From: a virus
Reading direction: 5' to 3' (one strand)
DNA: 35,363 nucleotides
Virus record (IMG/VR): IMGVR_UViG_3300045911_000167
Location: 1 to 35,363 of that record
Shown: positions 1 to 6,300 of the stretch, one piece after another
Layout of the letters: every line of letters starts with the position of its first letter
Numbering within the stretch: the stretch's first letter is position 1
The notes under the pieces: model-generated
The model's database searches: none
Told to the model about the DNA's origin: nothing
What the model saw: only the letters and a program-made list of their open reading frames with translations
Program-made: the position numbers and the translations under genes

Positions 1-1075
1 GTCCGGCACCAATAGCTACATGATGGTCTACAAGCCACTGCTCGGTCGGACTGTCGCACAGGCGACTGAGCCGCTGCAGTGGTCAACCGGTGGTTACACG
101 CTGGTCACGGGCGACACGATCCTCACCGGCAGCATTCAGGCTGCCAACATTGCCGCCAACGCGATCAGTGCCGACAAGATTGCCACCGCGGCTGTAACGG
201 CCGTCAAGATCGACGCAGGCGCGGTGACTACAGCCAAGTTGGCCGCCGGGGCTGTCACCGCCGATACTATTGCAGCCAACGCAATTACCACTCCGAAAAT
301 CGAAGCCGGGGCAATTACAACAAGCAAAATCGCGACGCAAGCTATCACGGCCGAGAAGATCGCAGCGGACTCAATCACGGCAGGGCAGATCGCAGCAGGA
401 GCGATTTCGACCTCAGAACTGGCCGCCGGAGCGGTAAACGCCGACAAGCTCGCGGCCAATGCCGTGACCGCAGACAAGATCGCGGCGAATGCGATCACCG
501 CAGGCAAGATCGCGACAGATGCAGTCACGTCGGACAAGATTGCGGCAAATTCGATCACGTCGAACAAGATTGCCGCCAACGCGATTACGGCCGGTCTGAT
601 CGCTGCCGGGGCTATCAACACGACGGAACTCATCGTTGACGGGGCGGTCTCTCGCAGGGTCTATGCCCGTGGGTCAAACGTCACACTCACAACCAGCTTG
701 CAACAGGTCGTCAGCAAGACATTCGGCTCCGGCTCTTTCTCCGCTTTCCAAGGGCCTTCAGGCGACCGCAGCAACCCCATTCTGCTCAATCTGGATTTTG
801 AAATTACGATCTACAGCGGCGGAACGGGATGGCACAAACTGACAATCCAGGCCGGATTGAATGTTAATGGAACATGGCAGTCTGATTTTCTTGTGCAGGA
901 TTTCACAGTTCCACTTGATGCGGGATTTGGCGGTTTTCAGTATACCAAGTCATACGTTATAGACTCCGGTTCTTGGTCTACTGCATCTGCCATGCGTGTG
1001 CGCATTAAAAAGGACGCCACTTCCGTACGTATCGACGCCAGTGGCGATTACATGCTGACGCAAATATCTGTCTGA
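1..1075 (+). CDS. Tail-tip / host-specificity protein, C-terminal part (5' truncated by window edge)
   Basis: The frame is open from base 2 (reading SGTNSYMM) to the stop at 1073-1075, 357 codons, with no credible start, so this is the 3' end of a longer gene. Two parts are visible. Bases 119-628 encode tandem decapeptides of the type IAANAITADK, as in fibrous stalks of phage tail fibres and tips. The last ~140 residues are a non-repetitive, Gly/Ser/Thr-rich, probably beta-sandwich domain that could be the receptor-binding tip. The same decapeptides end the gene at 32324-35363, so both pieces very likely belong to one protein. Fused directly, the frames do not match: one extra base (or 3n+1) is needed between 35363 and 1. 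The role in host recognition is inferred from position and family; the tip domain itself is not recognised. Confidence 0.8.
   Translation, partial: SGTNSYMMVYKPLLGRTVAQATEPLQWSTGGYTLVTGDTILTGSIQAANIAANAISADKIATAAVTAVKIDAGAVTTAKLAAGAVTADTIAANAITTPKIEAGAITTSKIATQAITAEKIAADSITAGQIAAGAISTSELAAGAVNADKLAANAVTADKIAANAITAGKIATDAVTSDKIAANSITSNKIAANAITAGLIAAGAINTTELIVDGAVSRRVYARGSNVTLTTSLQQVVSKTFGSGSFSAFQGPSGDRSNPILLNLDFEITIYSGGTGWHKLTIQAGLNVNGTWQSDFLVQDFTVPLDAGFGGFQYTKSYVIDSGSWSTASAMRVRIKKDATSVRIDASGDYMLTQISV
119..628 (+). repeat. Tandem 30-bp repeats encoding decapeptides (17 units)
   Basis: Seventeen consecutive 10-residue units follow the pattern [IL]-A-A-[NG]-[AS]-[IV]-[TS]-x-x-[KE], starting with ILTGSIQAAN and ending with IAAGAINTTE. 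Spacing is exactly 30 bp with no indels. Codons diverge between units, so selection seems to keep the protein pattern rather than the DNA. The period suggests a trimeric fibrous fold. Three further units occur at 35251-35340. Confidence 0.85.
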
Positions 1076-1078
1076 AAC

Positions 1079-1465
1079 ATGCGATTGCTGGTGATTTTGA
1101 TCTTCGCCCTCGTGGCGGGGCCTTTGGTCGCGCAGGATCGCGTGGCGTTCCTCATGGGATCGCACCATGTTGGAGCTGGCGAAAACCAATTTGAAGAGGT
1201 CAATCCCGGCCTGTTCCTGACATGGGACAACTGGTCGGTCGGGGCGTACCGCAACAGCTATGGCGGCCTCAGCCTCGCGCTAACCCATGAATGGGCGCTC
1301 ACCGATCACGTCGCGGTATTCGCCGGTGTCGCCACCTATGACGGTCTGATGCCCATCGCGGGCCTGCAGTTCACAGTCGGTCCCGTCTTCGTTCAGGTCA
1401 TTCCCTCGGACGGCCGGGCGACGGACGCAATCATCTCTTTTGGTCTCATCGTCGCGCAGCAGTAG
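1079..1465 (+). CDS. Exported small beta-barrel-like outer-membrane protein
   Basis: This 128-residue protein starts with a clear signal peptide (MRLLVILIFALVAGPLVAQ, cleavage after the AQ region). The mature part alternates polar and hydrophobic residues, as in outer-membrane beta-strands. A stretch reading NPGLFLTW...VGAYRNSYGG resembles, from memory, a family of small predicted outer-membrane proteins with an NPGl-(x)n-GvYrNSyg signature. The ATG lies 3 nt after the tail gene stop, with no strong ribosome binding site, so translation is probably coupled. A phage-encoded outer-membrane protein next to the receptor-binding gene could alter the cell surface (superinfection exclusion) or act at lysis; both are inference. 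No catalytic residues were recognised. Confidence 0.65.
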   Translation: MRLLVILIFALVAGPLVAQDRVAFLMGSHHVGAGENQFEEVNPGLFLTWDNWSVGAYRNSYGGLSLALTHEWALTDHVAVFAGVATYDGLMPIAGLQFTVGPVFVQVIPSDGRATDAIISFGLIVAQQ

Positions 1466-1488
1466 CAAAGCTAGAAAGGAGCAATCTA

Positions 1489-1674
1489 ATGCCGATGTAC
1501 AATATCACTCTGGTCGGCGGCACTCAAATGCAGGTGGAGGCGGCACGAATGGAGGTCGACGGCTCCGGCCTGCGCCTTTTCGACGAAAACGACGTTCCCG
1601 TGGCGTTCTGGTCGAGCGGCGTGGTCGAGTCCTGCTATCCCGCCGCCCCACAGGCGGAACCGGCGGCGGAATAA
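1489..1674 (+). CDS. Small hypothetical protein (61 aa)
   Basis: It begins MPMYNITLVGGTQMQVEAAR behind a strong ribosome binding site (AAAGGAG, 8 nt before the ATG). It is soluble, with alternating hydrophobic residues that suggest a small beta-sheet fold and an Ala/Pro/Glu-rich tail (PQAEPAAE). No signal peptide or membrane segment is seen. It lies between the exported barrel-like protein and the membrane protein at 1735, in the tail-to-lysis interval. Family not recognised; no function is proposed. Confidence 0.6.
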   Translation: MPMYNITLVGGTQMQVEAARMEVDGSGLRLFDENDVPVAFWSSGVVESCYPAAPQAEPAAE

Positions 1675-1696
1675 CACAGGCAAGCGGAGGACGGAA

Positions 1697-1732
1697 ATGA
1701 ACGAGACCCCCGAGCGGCGGGCGGCGGCGTAA
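1697..1732 (+). CDS. Possible 11-residue leader peptide or remnant
   Basis: ATG behind a good ribosome binding site (GGAGG, 1687-1691) opens a frame MNETPERRAAA that stops at once with TAA at 1730-1732. The next gene starts 2 nt later without its own ribosome binding site. This fits either a coupling leader or the stub of a gene truncated by frameshift. Confidence 0.3.
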   Translation: MNETPERRAAA

Positions 1733-1734
1733 TC

Positions 1735-2328
1735 ATGGCACCGTCCGATCTTCGCGAGAAATCGCAACCCTGGGCGACGTGGCTGCGCGACGTGCTTGTC
1801 GTCGGCTCGGCCATTGCGGGCGTGAGCCTGTTCATGGTGACTGTCATCATGGCGGGTCTGATGTCCCTTTACGGCCAGGCGCTTCGGTCTGCCGCGCAGG
1901 AATGGCTCGGCATCACGGCGATCTACACGCGCATCACTGAGCTGGCTGGCGAGGATCGCGTCATCACGCAGCCGTATGGGATGTCCTACGTCCGGACGCC
2001 GGTCGTCCAGGGCGAGTCTATCGAGCTGGTCCTGGTCGTGGGCCGGACGCAGAAAGGCACTGATTGCATCCTCCGAGAGATCATTCCGCTTTTCACGGAC
2101 GACACCGGCAACAGCATCGCTGGGCGGCCTCGCGAGCCTGCATCGCAACTGTCGCCTGAGATCACACGACGCGAGCTCGTGATCGACTATCCGAGCCGCC
2201 TGAGACCTGGGCGCGCCAGCTTGCAGCTGCAACTGGAATACGACTGCGACGGGAAGACCGTCTTCGACATGACATACCCCACGCCCTTCGACGTGCTTCC
2301 GCGTCCTCATTCGGAGATTGTGCCATGA
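1735..2328 (+). CDS. Single-span membrane protein of unknown function
   Basis: This 197-residue protein has a short polar N-terminus, one strong membrane segment (around residues 21-45, VLVVGSAIAGVSLFMVTVIM) and a long, probably periplasmic domain of mixed beta character with two Cys. The start has no ribosome binding site and follows the micro-ORF 1697-1732 by 2 nt, so it is probably translated by coupling. It overlaps the endolysin start by 4 nt (ATGA). Position next to the endolysin and the anchor-plus-periplasmic-domain layout would be compatible with a spanin-like or lysis-modulating role, but no coiled coil is seen, so it is left unassigned. Confidence 0.7.
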   Translation: MAPSDLREKSQPWATWLRDVLVVGSAIAGVSLFMVTVIMAGLMSLYGQALRSAAQEWLGITAIYTRITELAGEDRVITQPYGMSYVRTPVVQGESIELVLVVGRTQKGTDCILREIIPLFTDDTGNSIAGRPREPASQLSPEITRRELVIDYPSRLRPGRASLQLQLEYDCDGKTVFDMTYPTPFDVLPRPHSEIVP

Positions 2329-2948
2329 CTTACGCCGTTCGGACTTTGCAGGCCCGCTGCGCCGCGCTCGGATTCTGGCCGGGGCCGATTGACGGCGTGA
2401 TGGGCAGCCGCACACAGGCCGCGGAGGCTGCGGCGCGCGCGTCGCAGGCGGCGAAGGGCCTGCCCTTCGTCCATCCGTCCGGGGTGACGCGGGTGCACAT
2501 GCACTGGACGGCAGGCGGGCACATGGCGAACGAAACGGACAGGAAATCGTATCACCGGCTCATCGAGGGCGACGGCATTGTGGTGCGGGTGGCGGAGCCT
2601 TGGGAACGCCGTTCGCATACGCTCAACGCCAACGGCGGCGCTGTCGGTGTGGCCATGTGCTGCATGGCGGGGGCCGTGGAGCGGCCTTTCTCGTGGGGCA
2701 GCGCGCCGATAACGACGAAGCAGCTGCACGCTATGTGCGAGGAGGTCGCGCGGCTCTGCATCGCCTACGACATCCCCGTCTCGCGGTGGTCGGTTCTCAG
2801 TCATGCCGAGGTGCAACCGACGCTTGGCATCAAGCAACGGCAGAAATGGGATATCTGCGTCCTGCCCGGCATGGAGAGACCCGGCGATCCCATCGCGGTC
2901 GGCGACCGTATCCGCGAGATCGTGCGGGCCAAGGTGCAATCCGCCTGA
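2325..2948 (+). CDS. Endolysin: peptidoglycan-binding domain plus N-acetylmuramoyl-L-alanine amidase
   Basis: The 207-residue lysin is predicted to cut the amide bond between N-acetylmuramic acid and L-Ala in peptidoglycan. Residues ~5-35 look like a peptidoglycan-binding repeat (LQARCAALGFWPGPIDGVMG). Residues ~48-190 fit the Amidase_2/PGRP fold: the first zinc-ligand His is in RVHMHWTAGG, the second in LSHAEV, and the third ligand region is near KWDICVLPG. No signal peptide is present, so release would need the holin at 2990. The start overlaps the upstream stop by 4 nt, and the gene sits in a normal lysis cassette. Confidence 0.9.
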   Translation: MTYAVRTLQARCAALGFWPGPIDGVMGSRTQAAEAAARASQAAKGLPFVHPSGVTRVHMHWTAGGHMANETDRKSYHRLIEGDGIVVRVAEPWERRSHTLNANGGAVGVAMCCMAGAVERPFSWGSAPITTKQLHAMCEEVARLCIAYDIPVSRWSVLSHAEVQPTLGIKQRQKWDICVLPGMERPGDPIAVGDRIREIVRAKVQSA

Positions 2949-2989
2949 CCCACCAAACTCCCACCATTTTCCCCACCGGAGGCACACCA

Positions 2990-3196
2990 ATGAGCGATCT
3001 CGTCAAACAACCGACTCCTGCCCCGACGCGGAAGGTGTCCGCCGTCGGCATCGCGGGCGCGCTTACCGCCGCGCTCATCGCAGGCGTCAACGCCATCTGG
3101 CCTGGTGTCGGCGACCAGATCGGCCCCATCGCGGGGCCGATCATCACGGCAGCCGTCGCGTTCGTCGCCGGGTACATGACCAAGGAGCGTGCCTGA
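2990..3196 (+). CDS. Holin-like small membrane protein (68 aa)
   Basis: It has a charged/Pro-rich N-terminus (MSDLVKQPTPAPTRK), two hydrophobic segments (about residues 16-38, SAVGIAGALTAALIAGVNAI, and 45-63, GPIITAAVAFVAGYM) and a short positive tail (TKERA). That is the layout of a two-span class II holin. The ATG is chosen by the GGAGG at 2978-2982, 7 nt upstream. It follows the amidase endolysin directly. Holin assignment rests on size, topology and position; the family itself was not identified. Confidence 0.8.
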   Translation: MSDLVKQPTPAPTRKVSAVGIAGALTAALIAGVNAIWPGVGDQIGPIAGPIITAAVAFVAGYMTKERA

Positions 3197-3297
3197 TGCC
3201 TGCATCGACTCGCACCGTGACCGGCCACGTCGCCACGCTCACCGGGGGGCGCGCGTCGGGATGTCGGCGGCGATCTGTTCAGGGGTGCGGATGGTGA
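3196..3297 (+). CDS. Very short ORF after the holin (33 aa), possible gene remnant
   Basis: An ATG overlapping the holin stop (TGATG) opens MPASTRTVTGHVATLTGGRA and runs to a stop at 3295. The first residues look protein-like, but the rest is Arg/Gly/Cys-rich and unconvincing. It is the last frame before the presumed attP region and could be the truncated head of a gene cut when the integration module was acquired. Confidence 0.3.
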   Translation: MPASTRTVTGHVATLTGGRASGCRRRSVQGCGW

Positions 3298-3534
3298 TCA
3301 TTTGCGTCTCGCCTCATGTTTCGGGTTCGCCTCGCAGGATAACCCTGCCCCGTCCAAGCCTTTGAATTTCTTTCGCCGGGGATAACACCGTAATCCATGC
3401 GCAAGTATTTGACATTGCAAGATGATTTCCTTCCTCTCCAGTCCGCCAATCCCCTCGCAAGATGCTGTAATCGCTGCGATTTTCCGCAGATAACACAGGA
3501 AGGGCAGGCGAGATAACCCCAGGCCGTTCCCGGT
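3298..3534. other. Presumed attP region with four GATAAC repeats
   Basis: This gene-free stretch lies directly beyond the integrase 3' end, where attP is usual. It is less GC-rich than its surroundings. The hexamer GATAAC followed by A/C-C occurs four times in the same orientation: 3338-3343, 3381-3386, 3489-3494 and 3512-3517. Such short direct repeats around a core are typical of integrase arm-type sites or excisionase sites. A pair of CAAGATG motifs (near 3419 and 3458) lies between the inner copies. No tRNA-like 3' end was recognised, so the crossover core is unknown. Confidence 0.45.
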
Positions 3535-4569
3535 TCACCCCATGACCGCTTTGCGGCGGTCGACGGCCGCGGTGTAGTCCGTCACTTCCTTGAGCGTCGT
3601 GTGTCCTGTCCAGGCCGCGATCTGATGCGGCGTGGCTCCGGCCTGCGCCAATGCAACCGCACGGGCCTTGCGCAGCCCATGGGCCGATTTGGCAACCCCC
3701 GCCGCCTGCGCTGCCTCCCTGATCATCGTCCCGAGCGCCTTGTCGGATCGGCCCCGCCCCTGCGCCGTGGCCAGAAACGTCATGTGTTCCCCCGGCATCG
3801 CGGCAAGCGCGGCGTGCATCATGTCTCGGTCGGCGTGCATCGTGACGGCATAGGCGGGCAAGGCGCAGGCCCACGGCACATAGGCGGGCTTGCCGGTCTT
3901 CTGTTGCCGGAACGAAAGCACGCCGTCTGTAGCCACATTCCCCCGGCCTAGCCTCACGCCGTCGCTGATGCGCGCCCCCGTCCAGAACAACAGTTCCATT
4001 GCAGCGCGCGGTGCCGTGCCGATCGGCCAGCGGGCGCGGAAGGCTGCGATGTCATTGGCCGTCCATGGCGCATGGCCGTTCGTCGGCCTGGCGTTGGGCC
4101 TGACGGCGCGCGTCGGATCGTGCGGCAGGAGCGGCCCCAGGAACCGCCATGCCTTCAACCGCAGCCCCGGATTGGCAGCCTTGTCCACATCGCGAGCGAC
4201 GTGCCGCGCTTCCATCTTCGCCAGCGGCAGGCCGTCGTAGGCGTCGATCAGCATGTCCCATTCTCGACGCAGGCTGCGCCTGTAGGACGCGGACAGGCGC
4301 TTGTATCGCTGCGAGGCAATCGCATCACGCACGATGGCGGCCAAGCCGCCTTTTGCCGGTTTCGGCGGCTCGGGGGCGGTTGCCTTCATCGCGGCGGCGT
4401 AGGCTGCGAGGAATTCCGGGTCATCGTGCGGCAGATCGGGCAGGGCGATATAGGTGGCCCCGTTCTTGCCCTTGCGCCGGACATACCAGCGCGGGCGTCC
4501 ATCGGCGCGGGGTTTGCCCGTCCATAGGCAGGGCAGCGTCACGGTTCGATCCCTACTGCCTTGTCCCAT
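3535..4569 (-). CDS. int: Tyrosine-family site-specific integrase
   Basis: This 344-residue recombinase would integrate the phage at the host attB and, with a directionality factor, excise it. An N-terminal arm-binding region (RWYVRRKGKNGATYIALPDL) is followed by a SAM-like core-binding domain (about 75-165) and the catalytic domain. Catalytic residues visible are Arg in TGARISDG (~198), Lys in QQKTGK, His and Arg in SAHGLRKA (~297), the second His in WTGHTTLKE and the nucleophile Tyr in VTDYT (~332). All are present, so it looks active. Its start overlaps the 65-aa gene upstream by about 30 nt. It reads leftward at the end of the leftward operon, with attP-like sequence at its 3' side. Confidence 0.93.
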   Translation of the reverse strand: MGQGSRDRTVTLPCLWTGKPRADGRPRWYVRRKGKNGATYIALPDLPHDDPEFLAAYAAAMKATAPEPPKPAKGGLAAIVRDAIASQRYKRLSASYRRSLRREWDMLIDAYDGLPLAKMEARHVARDVDKAANPGLRLKAWRFLGPLLPHDPTRAVRPNARPTNGHAPWTANDIAAFRARWPIGTAPRAAMELLFWTGARISDGVRLGRGNVATDGVLSFRQQKTGKPAYVPWACALPAYAVTMHADRDMMHAALAAMPGEHMTFLATAQGRGRSDKALGTMIREAAQAAGVAKSAHGLRKARAVALAQAGATPHQIAAWTGHTTLKEVTDYTAAVDRRKAVMG

Positions 4570-4736
4570 TCGTTCTCTTCGGCATCCGGGGAGGGTAGGA
4601 CGGCTTGCCCGCCGTTGGCAACGATGGTGATGCGCACGCCCCGCTTGATGTCCTCGATCACCGCCGCCGCGCCCGTGCCTTGCAGCCCCGTGGCGACACG
4701 GTGAACGAGGGCAGAGGAAATGCGGGGCGCGGGCAT
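4539..4736 (-). CDS. Small protein upstream of integrase (65 aa), possible directionality factor
   Basis: It begins MPAPRISSALVHRVATGLQG behind a good ribosome binding site (AAGGGGAAC) and has a basic N-terminal half with a short helix-like region (AAAVIEDIKRGVRITIV) and an acidic tail (EENEWDK). It overlaps the integrase start, so the two are co-translated. Position immediately before int and small size are compatible with an excisionase or regulator, but no winged-helix or HTH motif is evident. Function is therefore open. Confidence 0.6.
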   Translation of the reverse strand: MPAPRISSALVHRVATGLQGTGAAAVIEDIKRGVRITIVANGGQAVLPSPDAEENEWDKAVGIEP

Positions 4737-4766
4737 TAGTTCCCCTTGCTTTTCATCTTGGGCCGA

Positions 4767-4856
4767 TCATTGCGCTGGACGCTTCCGCGCAACTTTCCAT
4801 CGCTTGGTGCTGCGCGAGATATGCGAGAAAGGGGGGCGTGTGATGTCGTATCTCAT
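4767..4856 (-). CDS. Very short basic ORF (29 aa)
   Basis: ATG at 4856, 8 nt after the stop of the 226-aa gene, opens MRYDITRPPFSHISRSTKRW and continues in basic residues to a stop at 4767. It would be a small, highly basic peptide in the same leftward operon. The ribosome binding site is weak. Composition looks more protein-like than chance, but nothing else supports it. Confidence 0.35.
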   Translation of the reverse strand: MRYDITRPPFSHISRSTKRWKVARKRPAQ

Positions 4857-4865
4857 TGTCTGCGG

Positions 4866-5546
4866 TTAGGCGGGCGTGCCATAGTTGTCAGGCCGGGGCG
4901 GGATGTCGTCGGGGCTGGAAAAACCGAACGTGGGCAAGTAGAAAAACCGGTTTCCGTCCCGGCGCAGGATGTCGGCGCCTTGGATTTCATAGGTTGCTCT
5001 TGCGGCATACCACTCGGCTGTCCGAGAGGCGTGCCGTGTTATGTCGCCCACAAAACTTCGTTTCCTCTCTCCTACAACGGCATCTGCGGCGTTTATTGCC
5101 GCGTTCGTTGCGTTTTCCCTTAACTGGATGTTTCTCTCGATGGAGATGTTCACGGAGTTCGATACGGCGTCCCAATCTTCCGGCGTCAGGCTGTGTAGAG
5201 CCCACCAGAAGTCAAGCACCTTTGACCACTGATCGCCCATAACTTTGCCGGGGTCGGTCAAGACGACAGAAGGATCACCGTCTATCTGCCAATTAACGTG
5301 GCGCAAGAGAATTGCGTGAGCCCGACTGATGTTGAGCAATTTGGCAACCGCCAAATCCCCTCCAGCCTGGTCCATACGCTTGAGCTGAGTCGGTTTCCAT
5401 CCGGCTTCAAAAAGCAGTTGCCCTTGCGCGGACATGCAGCCGAGGTCGGAAGGATCGGCCAGATAGGTCTCCCAGTCGATCAGGTCGCCTTTGAATGGCT
5501 TGCCCTTGTCGGTGGCCCAGCGGGCCAGAAGCGCGGTCAGGTTCAC
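4866..5546 (-). CDS. Phage protein of unknown function (226 aa)
   Basis: It is read from a GTG at 5546, chosen because the AAAGGAG lies 8 nt upstream and the GTG overlaps the previous stop (GTGA); an in-frame GTG at 5555 sits too close to the ribosome binding site. It starts MNLTALLARWATDKGKPFKG and has a Trp-rich first half (LIDWETYLADPSDLGC). Its middle is helical and Asn/Ala-rich (about residues 125-190), and it ends in an Arg/Phe/Pro-rich tail (FFYLPTFGF). From memory it resembles a family in alphaproteobacterial phages whose middle is made of Ala-rich repeats, with similar ends (GKPF.GDLIDWET and FGF.SP.DIP.RP). No catalytic motif or membrane segment is seen. Confidence 0.75.
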   Translation of the reverse strand: MNLTALLARWATDKGKPFKGDLIDWETYLADPSDLGCMSAQGQLLFEAGWKPTQLKRMDQAGGDLAVAKLLNISRAHAILLRHVNWQIDGDPSVVLTDPGKVMGDQWSKVLDFWWALHSLTPEDWDAVSNSVNISIERNIQLRENATNAAINAADAVVGERKRSFVGDITRHASRTAEWYAARATYEIQGADILRRDGNRFFYLPTFGFSSPDDIPPRPDNYGTPA

Positions 5547-5764
5547 GTTGTCCACTCCTTTCTGAGTTTGCGATTATCGCACGGCGACACTTCCATCAGA
5601 GACGGGTGGGTGGCAATGGCTTCGGCGCGGGCGCGGATGGCGGCTTGAACCTGACCGGCACCGCGTCGCCATTCGGAGCTATACATTCGCGGATCACCAG
5701 CGACCGACGCTGCCAGCTTCTCTGCGTCCTCCAGCCCCCGGAGGTAGGCTTCAAGCGGCGTCAT
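5543..5764 (-). CDS. Small hypothetical protein (73 aa)
   Basis: It starts MTPLEAYLRGLEDAEKLAAS at the ATG 5764, 6 nt after AAAGGAG; upstream in-frame starts lack such a site. It is mostly helical with an Ala/Arg-rich middle (AAIRARAEAIATHP). The pattern of an N-terminal helix, a Met-Tyr-Ser-Ser linker and a second helix is common in small phage proteins of unknown role. Its stop overlaps the GTG start of the 226-aa gene. Not recognised as a family. Confidence 0.65.
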   Translation of the reverse strand: MTPLEAYLRGLEDAEKLAASVAGDPRMYSSEWRRGAGQVQAAIRARAEAIATHPSLMEVSPCDNRKLRKEWTT

Positions 5765-5835
5765 TTCCTGTCTCCTTTCAGGATCGCGACCTCGGCTTCC
5801 ACGAGAGCGAGCGTCAGTCATCATCTTGGCTCCCA

Positions 5836-5907
5836 TCACCCGCGAATGAGGAGCGCGCCGTAGAGCATGACGAACAACGCGGCGACGGAGAGAGCGTCAC
5901 GGATCAC
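5836..5907 (-). CDS. Possible membrane micro-protein (23 aa)
   Basis: A GTG overlapping the upstream stop (GTGA) opens VIRDALSVAALFVMLYGALL, a single hydrophobic span, ending in IRG. It is below usual annotation size, but it continues the chain of overlapping genes and is coupled on both sides. There is no independent ribosome binding site. Confidence 0.4.
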   Translation of the reverse strand: MIRDALSVAALFVMLYGALLIRG

Positions 5908-6041
5908 ATCAGCACCCACGCGGCGAGCGCCGTCCAAAGCAGCGCCGCAACGATGACGGCGACGGGCACCCAGCCGCCCTCAGGATAGCGGCGGTTGCGC
6001 GCCGTCAAATGGCGGCGGGGAAAGCCGGGGTCATGTGTCAT
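5904..6041 (-). CDS. Small single-span membrane protein (45 aa)
   Basis: It begins MTHDPGFPRRHLTARNRRYP, a basic cytoplasmic head, and ends in one strong membrane segment (VPVAVIVAALLWTALAAWVL). By the positive-inside rule the C-terminus would be outside. The ATG overlaps the 3' end of the preceding gene, with a GGAG just upstream. Basic head plus one span is a layout shared by several accessory phage membrane peptides. No function is proposed. Confidence 0.6.
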   Translation of the reverse strand: MTHDPGFPRRHLTARNRRYPEGGWVPVAVIVAALLWTALAAWVLM

Positions 6042-6300
6042 CATTCATCTCCATCTTCGTGCCGCCATCTTCGGCGTATGCGCGCACGGCTTCCGCTGTC
6101 GGCCCGTCGAAATACTCGGAAATCGCGTCCAGCCATTTGCCGCGCTCAGCGTTTCGCGCGTTGGCGGCGGCTTCGCAGATCACCATGGCCAGAAAGCGCG
6201 CGGCGGCGTCCTCGATGATGCTGCCACTCACGAGGGTCTTTGCCGCGTCGTGCAAATCGCGCTGCTTGGCGCGCGACAGGCGCTCCCAACTCGTGCTCAT
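6031..6300 (-). CDS. Hypothetical helical protein (89 aa)
   Basis: The start at 6300 (MSTSWERLSRAKQRDLHDAA) is chosen by GGAGAG a few bases upstream and the ATGA overlap with the methyltransferase-like gene. The protein is helical and soluble, with an acidic C-terminus (EDGGTKMEMNDDT). It is probably co-translated with the methyltransferase-like protein, which suggests but does not prove a joint role. Family not recognised. Confidence 0.65.
   Translation of the reverse strand: MSTSWERLSRAKQRDLHDAAKTLVSGSIIEDAAARFLAMVICEAAANARNAERGKWLDAISEYFDGPTAEAVRAYAEDGGTKMEMNDDT

Noticed and set aside
136-633. Long open frame on the minus strand opposite the tail repeats (Ala/Ile/Val-rich)
   Set aside because: It is the mirror of the 30-bp repeat; the periodic composition keeps other frames open. 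No ribosome binding site or context supports it.
3314-3534. tRNA fragment as integration site
   Set aside because: A GGGTTCG near 3325 recalls a T-loop, but no acceptor or anticodon stem could be built around it.
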